A stretch of DNA of 6,896 bases from Pedosphaera sp. (GTDB taxonomy: Bacteria; Verrucomicrobiota; Verrucomicrobiae; Limisphaerales; Pedosphaeraceae): positions 1 to 6,896 of the forward strand of contig JAQGPB010000422.1 of the NCBI GenBank assembly GCA_028293265.1. The letters are read 5' to 3'. Positions 1-5,237 of the stretch are shown in pieces (the stretch's first letter is position 1; the number at the start of each line of letters is the position of its first letter). Under the pieces are notes generated by a model that saw nothing but the letters and a program-made list of their open reading frames with translations, made no database searches and was not told the origin of the DNA. The translations under genes and the position numbers were made by a program.

Positions 1-582
1 ATGGTCGAGGGCATCCACCTGGTCGGGGCGGAAATGGTAGGTGACGCCGTCCATTTGCCAGTCGGGACGGTTGGTGTCGTCGTTGAGATCAATCAGGCGG
101 GTGAGGTTGAGATTGAGGGCGGCGTGCTTGACGCCGAGCGCGAGGGCGTCGTCCACCATCTGGACTTGCAAACCTTTTTTGCTGGCGGCACGGGGAAAGG
201 GTTCGCGGTATTTGGAAACTTTGGGCATTTCCTCGACGAAATGAATTTCGCCCTGGGGCAGGCGTGCGCCGTTGGTGGCAGTGAAAGCGAGGAAGCCAGA
301 GTAAAGGCGGTCGCGAGGGCCGTCCCAACGGGGGACGATAACGGAGAAATTGTGACGGGGCCTGGCTTGGGCGACTTCAGGAGCGTTGGCGAGATCGTTG
401 GTGGATTGGTAAGGGGCGAGTTCGGCGATGTGGATGGGAACGGAATCGTCCGCGTGGCCGGTGATGGAGATTTGGGTGGGAGTGGCGGTGATGTGGGTGA
501 TGTTGGCGGCGGAGGCTCGGACGGTTGTTTGCGAGAGGAGAAAGGCGAAGAGCAAAATTAGAGGTGCGCCCGCCCTTTCCAT
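1..582 (-). CDS. Exported DUF5722-like protein, N-terminal part (cut by window edge)
   Basis: The minus strand is open from an ATG at 582 to base 1 without a stop, giving 194 residues; the C-terminus lies outside the window. Residues 1 to about 25 form a signal peptide: MERAG, a hydrophobic core (LILLFAFLL), then an A-S-A cleavage region. A beta-rich stretch follows, with TPTQISITG at 35-42 and HNFSVIVPRWDG at 77-88. Residues 135-165 (KKGLQVQMVDDALALGVKHA and the following LNLNLTRLID) match my memory of the start of the DUF5722 family, large secreted proteins thought to have a glycosidase-like fold. The family call is from memory; no catalytic residues can be assigned on this part. A second in-frame ATG at 603 would add MFDVSRF and lies inside a heptamer repeat. 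I prefer 582 because the signal peptide starts there. Neither start has a clear ribosome binding site. The plus-strand frame over the same bases is a shadow. Confidence 0.8.
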   Translation of the reverse strand, partial: MERAGAPLILLFAFLLSQTTVRASAANITHITATPTQISITGHADDSVPIHIAELAPYQSTNDLANAPEVAQARPRHNFSVIVPRWDGPRDRLYSGFLAFTATNGARLPQGEIHFVEEMPKVSKYREPFPRAASKKGLQVQMVDDALALGVKHAALNLNLTRLIDLNDDTNRPDWQMDGVTYHFRPDQVDALDH

Positions 583-591
583 GAACCGGGA

Positions 592-633
592 AACATCGAA
601 CATCCAACATCGAACACCGAACATCGAATTGGG
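592..633. repeat. Heptamer tandem repeat, consensus AACATCG
   Basis: Six consecutive 7-base units: AACATCG, AACATCC, AACATCG, AACACCG, AACATCG and a decayed AATTGGG. It can equally be read as three 14-base units at 592-605, 606-619 and 620-633. The array abuts the start of the exported-protein gene, and its minus-strand version supplies an alternative ATG at 603. Similar short intergenic tandem repeats are familiar from Verrucomicrobia, Planctomycetes and cyanobacteria, where translation of them yields spurious peptides. The function is unknown. Confidence 0.85.
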
Positions 634-640
634 AAACTCA

Positions 641-671
641 CTCAGCCCGGCCCTCTCCCTCGAGGAGAGGG
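641..671 (+). repeat. GC-rich hairpin element, copy A
   Basis: The element reads CTCAGCCCGG followed by a perfect 8-base-pair hairpin at 651-671 (CCCTCTCC, loop CTCGA, GGAGAGGG). A related copy lies at 797-826 in the opposite orientation. The shared part is CTCA, then CCC, then GCCCTCTCCC and AGGAGAGGG. This looks like a dispersed intergenic palindromic repeat rather than a terminator, since no T-run follows on either strand. Confidence 0.75.
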
Positions 672-796
672 TGGGCGAAGTGCCGCCGCCGGTGGATCTG
701 TGAATCATGATTACAGTCTGCCGCCTTGGGTTTTTTTTACAAAAACTGTATTTGCGCTGCCCATAATCAAACTCTCGAAACACGGACATCGGTTCT

Positions 797-826
797 CCCT
801 CTCCTGGGGGAGAGGGCAGGGGTGAG
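797..826 (-). repeat. GC-rich hairpin element, copy B (inverted relative to copy A)
   Basis: On the minus strand it reads CTCACCCCTG and then the hairpin arms CCCTCTCC and GGAGAGGG (797-816, loop of 4). It is homologous to the element at 641-671 but in the opposite direction, so the two copies are also complementary to each other and could pair across about 125 bases. It lies just downstream of the accD stop codon at 860. A transcription-end role for the accD message is possible, but no T-run follows on the minus strand. Confidence 0.75.
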
Positions 827-859
827 GGCGGGCGTTAAATCTAATTTTTGAGACCGCCT

Positions 860-1810
860 TTAACTGGCAGCAGCAATCTTTTTATCCCCATTGGTCAAAA
901 ATTCCAAGTAGTCCATGAGCTGCTTTTTCATCTGCTTGCGGGGGACGATGGCGTCTATGAGACCGTGGTCGAGGAGGAATTCGGAGGTTTGAAAACCGGC
1001 GGGGAGTTCGGCCTGGGTGGTGTCCTTGATGACGCGCGGGCCGGCGAAGCAGATCATGGCATGGGGTTCGGCGATGATGAGGTCGCCCACGCTGGCATGG
1101 CTGGCGGTGACGCCGCCGGTGGTGGGGTCGGTGAGGACGCTGATGTAAGGCACTTTGGCCTGGGCGTGATAGGCGAGCGCGCCGCAGGTTATGGCCATCT
1201 GCAAGAGGCTGAACATGCCTTCATACATGCGCGCGCCGCCGCTGGCGGAAATGATGATGAGCGGGAGTTTGTCCGCGGTGGCGCGTTCGATGAGGCGCGT
1301 GAGTTTCTCGCCAACGACGGAACCCATCGAACCGCCCAGGAAGGTGAAGTCCATTACGCCGAGGGCGATGTGATGTTCGCCCATTTTGCCGAGACCGGTG
1401 ACGACGGCATCTTTTTGGCCGGTGGATTTCTGTTAATCGGCAAGCTTGGTCTCATAGGTGGCCACGCCGGTGTAGCTGAGGTTGTCCACGGAAGACATTT
1501 CGGCATCCATTTCCTCAAAGGAGCCGGGTTCGACGAGCGATTGGATGCGTTCGCGCGCGCTGATGGGGAAATGATACTGGCAATGGGGGCAAACTTTCAA
1601 GTTTTCATCAAGCTCCTTGTTGATGATCATCGTGCTGCATTTTTTGCACTTGGTCCAGAGGCCCTCGGGGATGTCGCGCTTCCGGGATTTGCCGCCGCCG
1701 ATTTTGGGTTTTTTGGCAAACGTGGTTTCGGAGTTGGCCGGGGGCGGAGTGACAGCCGGTTCGGAGGTTTCCAAGCCCAGGGTTTTCTTCGTGAAAGAGG
1801 TGGTGGCCAT
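860..1810 (-). CDS. accD: Acetyl-CoA carboxylase carboxyltransferase beta subunit, interrupted by an in-frame TAA
   Basis: AccD, with AccA, transfers the carboxyl group from carboxybiotin to acetyl-CoA, giving malonyl-CoA for fatty-acid synthesis in the cytoplasm. From the ATG at 1810 (a GTG lies directly before it at 1813) the frame has 316 codons, close to the family's usual 280-305 residues plus a Pro/Lys-rich N-terminal extension. The zinc ribbon is intact: CKKC with Cys55 and Cys58, and CPHC with Cys74 and Cys77. The crotonase-fold part has [11 protein letters not shown] (159-169), SASGGARM (188-195), [10 protein letters not shown] (228-237) and [15 protein letters not shown] (247-261), so both oxyanion glycine pairs are present. 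The oddity is codon 126, a TAA (1433-1435) between KLAD and [11 protein letters not shown]. The frame is the same on both sides and no residue appears missing or inserted. No other lesion is visible. Whether this is a sequencing error, a real nonsense mutation or readthrough cannot be told from here. comF lies 105 bases upstream on the same strand. Confidence 0.9.
1433..1435 (-). other. In-frame TAA stop codon inside accD
   Basis: The minus strand reads AAG CTT GCC GAT TAA CAG AAA TCC ACC, with AccD-like sequence on both sides in one frame. In E. coli AccD, as I remember it, the matching stretch is RLASAQKETG, so the stop replaces a single ordinary residue. One substitution from TAC, TAT, CAA, GAA, AAA, TCA or TTA would create it. 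TAA ends the kinase gene and accD itself normally, so it is not a generally reassigned codon here. Confidence 0.9.
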
Positions 1811-1915
1811 CACAAGATTTGAAAGTTGTTGGTTGAGGGTTGAGCGACAAAAATGTGGCGGCTGATTGCCGTGTCTGCGTTTCCAGACTGAGTCATGCTG
1901 GTCATTACAGTGTTC

Positions 1916-2662
1916 TCAAAGTCCGCGGGCGAGAGTCCAAACGCAAACGTCCGCCGCACCCGAGGACAACAATACTTTGGCACAGGCACTGGTGGTTGCG
2001 CCAGTCGTAAAAACATCGTCCACCACCACCACACGGCTGCCCGCCAGAATCGCGCCGGGGCGGAGCGCAAAGGCCTTTTGCACATTTTGCGCCCGTTGCT
2101 GCCGGGTGAGCCTGGTCTGGGTCTGTGTGGGTTCGACCCACTGTAGGAGCTTCGTATTCAAGGGAATTTGCGTGGCGCGGCTGAGACAGGCGGCCAGGCG
2201 CTCGGCCTGGTTGAACTCGCGTTCGCGCTGGCGGGCAGGATGCAATGGAACAGGGACGATCATATCGCATTGCTCGCGCAGCAAAACCTGAGCGGCCTCG
2301 CGGATGAGCAGGTCGGCGAGAAAGGGCTCGAACCAAAGGTGGCCGCGGTATTTATAGCGGTGGATGATTTCGAGCAGGAAACGGTGATCCGCAACGACGG
2401 CAGAACGGGCGCTGCGGAAGTGCAACTCCAGTTCGCGGCAGTTGGCGCATTCGAACGGGGTGGTGATGTCGCCTGCGAACGGCAGGCCGCAGCGGTTGCA
2501 GAAGGGAGGTTTGATGAAACGCACCTTCTGCCAGCAGAGCGCGCAAACGAAGCCTTCCGGAGCAGTAGCATGTTCATGGCCGCAAATCTGGCAAACCTCA
2601 GGATAGACGAAGCCGAGCACGGTATCAAGCCACGGTTTGAGCTGCGAAAGCGGGGCGTTCAT
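1916..2662 (-). CDS. comF: ComF family phosphoribosyltransferase-like protein
   Basis: 248 residues, the normal length for ComF/GntX-type proteins. These combine an N-terminal zinc-binding region with a type I phosphoribosyltransferase fold; in naturally competent bacteria ComF is needed for DNA uptake or its later steps. Four Cys pairs are visible: C24-C27, C40-C43, C55-C58 and C72-C75. The family motifs follow: PVPLHPARQREREFNQAERL (137-156), RLTRQQRAQNV (184-194) and the PRPP-binding loop VVVVDDVFTTGATTSA (211-226). The ATG at 2662 overlaps the stop of the upstream protease gene (ATGA), which fixes the start and suggests translational coupling. The stop is TGA at 1916-1918. The same frame stays open upstream through the protease gene to 3484, but that extension carries no ComF sequence. 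Competence itself cannot be inferred from this gene alone, because comF occurs in many non-competent bacteria. Confidence 0.9.
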   Translation of the reverse strand: MNAPLSQLKPWLDTVLGFVYPEVCQICGHEHATAPEGFVCALCWQKVRFIKPPFCNRCGLPFAGDITTPFECANCRELELHFRSARSAVVADHRFLLEIIHRYKYRGHLWFEPFLADLLIREAAQVLLREQCDMIVPVPLHPARQREREFNQAERLAACLSRATQIPLNTKLLQWVEPTQTQTRLTRQQRAQNVQKAFALRPGAILAGSRVVVVDDVFTTGATTSACAKVLLSSGAADVCVWTLARGL

Positions 2663-3603
2663 TCCGGGACTTCCTTCGGTTTGCCGAGCGGCAGAAAGGG
2701 GAGAACCAGGAGAACCACCGCAAGCACGCAGAGAGTCAGCCAGCCGTCGGTCAATTTTTGCGAGCCGAAAAATGGATGGCTGGCGTCGCCATCCACCGGA
2801 CGGGTGAGCAGGCCGTAGGCGCGGAGCCAGAAGATCCAGCCGGCGTGAAGGCCGATGGAGAAATAGAGATTGCCGGTGCGTTGATAAGCCAGGCCGAGAA
2901 GAATTCCGACGAGCGTGAGGCTGAAGAAAGCGGGGATGATCGCGTCCCAATTGCCAAAGCCGCGCAGCATGAGGGGCAGGAGTTTCAAGCCGCTCAGCCA
3001 GGTGACGTGGCCGGGCAGGTCGGCGCTTTGCATGAAATGGACGATTGCATAAATCATGCTGCTGACCACCAGGGCGAGCCGCCAGTCCCAAATTTTGCGC
3101 AACGCGCCAAAGATGGCGCCGCGGAAAAGGATTTCCTCGATTACCGCAACAATGATTGCAGTGGCCGCTGCGCCCGCAACATTGCCGCTCACCTGCATGG
3201 CGGTGAGGTCTGCATTCAGATTGCGGCCGTGCGCCGCGAGGACGATCACGGCAACGCAGGCCAGCGAACCAAAACCAAGTGCGAAACCGCCCAGCAGCAG
3301 TTTCCATTGTCCGGCGGGTTTGACGATGCCGACATCGCGCAAGGAATTCGCGCCGAGGTTGCGCAAGAGCGGCCAGATGCCAATCAGCGCGAGTCCCAGC
3401 AAGGAGCGGTTGACGAAGCGATGGAAAGGCCCCATGGCGAAGCCAAAATGGGCCGCGAAGGGTTGCGTCGCCCAGTAAAGCCACGGCGCAAGCAGCGCGC
3501 CACCGAGGAACACGACGAACATGTAAACGAGCAAGGCGCGGATGGGATGCAGGCGGTTGTAAGTCTCAGGTTCCATGACAGGCGCAAAATTAATGGCGGC
3601 CAT
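2659..3603 (-). CDS. CPBP family intramembrane glutamic endopeptidase
   Basis: 314 residues, an integral membrane protein of the CPBP/Abi family (Rce1-like, PF02517), whose members cleave prenylated or other membrane-associated substrates in the bilayer. The family motifs are present in order: EEILFRG with Glu156, Glu157 and Arg161; YAIVH with His189; and SIGLHAGWIF with His253. About eight hydrophobic segments can be seen, roughly 21-43, 67-80, 101-124, 144-160, 175-190, 222-240, 246-262 and 287-306. The ATG at 3603 is directly preceded by an in-frame TGA (3604-3606), so the gene cannot start further upstream; Met10 at 3576 is a possible later start. The gene ends in a 4-base overlap with comF. 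It diverges from the kinase gene across 92 bases. The substrate is unknown; possible roles include peptide maturation, immunity or envelope stress. Confidence 0.9.
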   Translation of the reverse strand: MAAINFAPVMEPETYNRLHPIRALLVYMFVVFLGGALLAPWLYWATQPFAAHFGFAMGPFHRFVNRSLLGLALIGIWPLLRNLGANSLRDVGIVKPAGQWKLLLGGFALGFGSLACVAVIVLAAHGRNLNADLTAMQVSGNVAGAAATAIIVAVIEEILFRGAIFGALRKIWDWRLALVVSSMIYAIVHFMQSADLPGHVTWLSGLKLLPLMLRGFGNWDAIIPAFFSLTLVGILLGLAYQRTGNLYFSIGLHAGWIFWLRAYGLLTRPVDGDASHPFFGSQKLTDGWLTLCVLAVVLLVLPFLPLGKPKEVPE

Positions 3604-3677
3604 TCAACCATGAACCACGGGGAAAACACCAGCTATCTCCGCCATGATAAAACAGAGTGGCGGGAACGCTCGCGGCG

Positions 3678-3688
3678 TGATACATAAT
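3678..3688 (+). promoter_or_regulatory. Possible extended -10 promoter for the kinase gene
   Basis: TGATACATAAT resembles an extended -10 element (TGn followed by a TATAAT-like hexamer, TACATA, or CATAAT slightly downstream). No convincing -35 lies 16-18 bases upstream. The GTG start at 3696 is only about 8 bases away, so this promoter would give a leaderless or nearly leaderless mRNA. The same bases contain the in-frame TGA (3678-3680) that limits the coding region. Confidence 0.25.
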
Positions 3689-3695
3689 CGCCAGC

Positions 3696-4553
3696 GTGTT
3701 CTTCAAATCGAACAAAGCAGCGAGCGACGGCAGCCCGCCCGGTCCGGGGCAGTTCGGGCCGTATTATCTTCAGGAACTGGTCAACAGCGGCGGCATGGCC
3801 GATATCTGGCTGGCCACGGACAAGGACAAAAACACTTTTGCGTTGCGGCGGCTGCATGACAATCTGCGGTTTGATCTCACCTCGCGGAAACGATTCTGGC
3901 AGGGGTGCGAAGTGCTTTCCAAGATTCACAGCCACGATTGCGTCATCGGTTATTACGGCCACGGTAAAATTGACGGGACGATGTACCTGCTGATGGAATA
4001 TGTGGAGGGTTCGAACCTCAAGCTGATGTACAGCGACCATGATCCTGTGCTGCTGGAGAACGTGGGCAACATCATCATTGACATGGCCACGGGGCTGGAA
4101 CATGTGCATGAAAGCGGGTTCATGCATCTGGATTTCAAGCCGGAGAACGTGCTGGTGACCCGCAACGCCAGCGTGCGCCTGGCGGATTTTGACCTGGCGC
4201 TGCCGATTCCAAAAGCGCCGAAGAAACTCGCCAAGAATCCCGGCACGCCGGCCTACATGGCTCCGGAACAGTTGATGCGCGAACCGGTGGACCAGCGCGC
4301 GGATATTTTTGCGTTCGGCGTTTCCGCGTACGAATTGCTCACGAATTTCAAGCCCTTTCCGGGCGATACACCGGCGGAGATTCTGGCCAAACAAACGAAC
4401 CGGTCCGGCTTCGTGCCGCCGCGCGAGCACAATCCCGACCTGCCGGCGAACCTGGAAAAGGTGATCTTAAAATGCCTGCAACAGGACCCCGACCAGCGCT
4501 ATCTCTTCATGGCCGTGCTGATGCATGAATTGAAGGCGGCGTTGTACGTCTAA
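3696..4553 (+). CDS. Hanks-type Ser/Thr protein kinase with altered active-site motifs
   Basis: 285 residues, a single cytoplasmic kinase domain with no membrane segment or C-terminal sensor domain. Retained features are MEYVEGSNL after the hinge (100-108), the catalytic loop HLDFKPENVLV (144-154, with Asp146, Lys148 and Asn151), the metal-binding Asp164, GTPAYMAPEQ (183-192), DIFAFGVSAYELL (203-215) and Arg268. Several canonical positions differ. The glycine loop is VNSGGMADIW (29-38). The VAIK lysine position is Arg51 (FALRRL). The alpha-C Glu position appears to be Gly70, with Glu72 close by. HRD is HLD and DFG is DFD (164-166). It could be an active kinase with unusual ATP handling or a pseudokinase. 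The start is GTG at 3696; an in-frame TGA at 3678-3680 excludes a longer protein, and no good ribosome binding site is seen. The response regulator next to it is convergent, so not co-transcribed. Confidence 0.88.
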   Translation: MFFKSNKAASDGSPPGPGQFGPYYLQELVNSGGMADIWLATDKDKNTFALRRLHDNLRFDLTSRKRFWQGCEVLSKIHSHDCVIGYYGHGKIDGTMYLLMEYVEGSNLKLMYSDHDPVLLENVGNIIIDMATGLEHVHESGFMHLDFKPENVLVTRNASVRLADFDLALPIPKAPKKLAKNPGTPAYMAPEQLMREPVDQRADIFAFGVSAYELLTNFKPFPGDTPAEILAKQTNRSGFVPPREHNPDLPANLEKVILKCLQQDPDQRYLFMAVLMHELKAALYV

Positions 4554-4586
4554 GCGGGCCGCTTGTTCCCATCCTGAGAAATTTTC

Positions 4587-4600
4587 GATTTACGATTTAC
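4587..4600. repeat. Two tandem GATTTAC heptamers
   Basis: Two perfect copies of GATTTAC, preceded by a weaker unit (AATTTTC at 4580-4586), lie in the 77-base spacer between the convergent kinase and response regulator genes. The unit differs from the AACATCG heptamer at 592-633 but has the same 7-base period. Such heptamer runs are a common intergenic feature in this type of genome. No clear terminator was found in the spacer. Confidence 0.55.
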
Positions 4601-4630
4601 GCGTCTGTGGATGGCCGCTGCCTGAGGCGC

Positions 4631-5089
4631 TTACGGTTCGGGCGACCAGGGAACGGCGGTGGCGTTGTAGTCCGAGGCCAACGAGAAATAGTTCAAATGC
4701 TGAATCAGTTCGTAGAGTGCGGCGAGTTCCAGCGACTTGACCACGCAAGCATTGGCGCCAAGACGGTGGGCTTCGTCGAAATGAGCCGGATCTTTGGTGC
4801 CGCTCAGGACGACGACGGGCACATTGTCCAAATCATGCCGGGCCCGGACCCATTGCAAAACTTCGAATCCCGTCATCTGGGGGAGATGCAAATCCAGCAA
4901 TGCCAGACAGGGCAGGGGATAAAGCTCCCGATCCGCAAATTCACCCTGGCCGCTGAGATAATCCACCGCCCTTTCGCCATCCGTCACGACCTGAATGGGA
5001 TTGTTGATGCCCCATTTCTTAAAGGCACCGAGGACCAGACTCGCATCTTCGGTGCTATCTTCGACCAGCAATATGACGTTTTCTTTCAT
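4631..5089 (-). CDS. Stand-alone response regulator receiver domain protein
   Basis: 152 residues, a single CheY-like receiver of the Rcp1-like type often found next to phytochromes or hybrid histidine kinases, acting in cytoplasmic phosphorelay. The acidic pair is Glu10 and Asp11 (LLVEDS). The phospho-acceptor is Asp66 in LALLDLHLPQMTGFEVL, the switch Ser is Ser96 (VVVLSGTKD), and the conserved Lys is Lys118. Lys118 is followed by Ser (VVKSLE) rather than the usual cis-Pro. The insertion SGQGEFADRELYPLP (46-60) between beta2 and beta3 is typical of Rcp1-like receivers. There is no DNA-binding or enzymatic output domain. The ATG is at 5089, with a weak GCGGA-like sequence just upstream. No histidine kinase is in the window, so the partner is unknown. 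The gene is 148 bases downstream of the EEP gene on the same strand and probably has its own promoter. Confidence 0.92.
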   Translation of the reverse strand: MKENVILLVEDSTEDASLVLGAFKKWGINNPIQVVTDGERAVDYLSGQGEFADRELYPLPCLALLDLHLPQMTGFEVLQWVRARHDLDNVPVVVLSGTKDPAHFDEAHRLGANACVVKSLELAALYELIQHLNYFSLASDYNATAVPWSPEP

Positions 5090-5105
5090 GTCCGCTTGAA
5101 TCCAG

Positions 5106-5117
5106 CCGCAACTGCGG
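5106..5117. promoter_or_regulatory. Small dyad in the response regulator leader
   Basis: CCGCA, AC, TGCGG forms an almost perfect 12-base dyad about 17 bases before the response regulator ATG. It could be an operator half-pair or a weak leader hairpin, but it is short and may be chance in GC-rich DNA. Confidence 0.2.
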
Positions 5118-5237
5118 TTGACGAGACTGGAGACGTACCTAAGCCCAAAGAGGTTAACAAAAATATTTCGCAGGTGGGAACATTATTCTGGTTGACATAG
5201 CCATTATTGCGATAGCGCCACCTTTGCCCGCCGTTTT

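Noticed and set aside
428..703. Small plus-strand protein ending in NIQHRTPNIE and LSPALSLEERVGEV
   Set aside because: These peptides are translations of the heptamer array and the hairpin element, a familiar artefact in such genomes, and the rest is antisense to the exported-protein gene.
1433..1435. Genome-wide reassignment of TAA to an amino acid
   Set aside because: TAA ends the kinase, response regulator, EEP and accD genes at the expected protein lengths, so it is a normal stop here. Selenocysteine and pyrrolysine use TGA and TAG, not TAA.
848..1822. 324-codon plus-strand frame covering all of accD
   Set aside because: It is antisense to a clearly conserved AccD and has anonymous Gly/Ala/Glu-rich sequence. 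Long antisense frames are expected in GC-rich coding DNA.
1916..3484. A 522-residue fusion protein ending in ComF
   Set aside because: The extra N-terminal part is the protease gene read in another frame. The ATGA junction gives a natural ComF start at 2662.
3604..3645. 13-codon upstream frame (MAEIAGVFPVVHG) ending directly before the protease ATG
   Set aside because: It is too short and unremarkable to separate from chance, with no attenuator-like codons or hairpins.
3633..4430. 265-codon minus-strand frame over the kinase gene
   Set aside because: It is antisense to conserved kinase motifs and shows no domain of its own.
4552..4564. AAGCG-GGC-CGCTT hairpin at the kinase stop as a terminator
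   Set aside because: The stem is only five base pairs, overlaps the stop codon and lacks a T-run.
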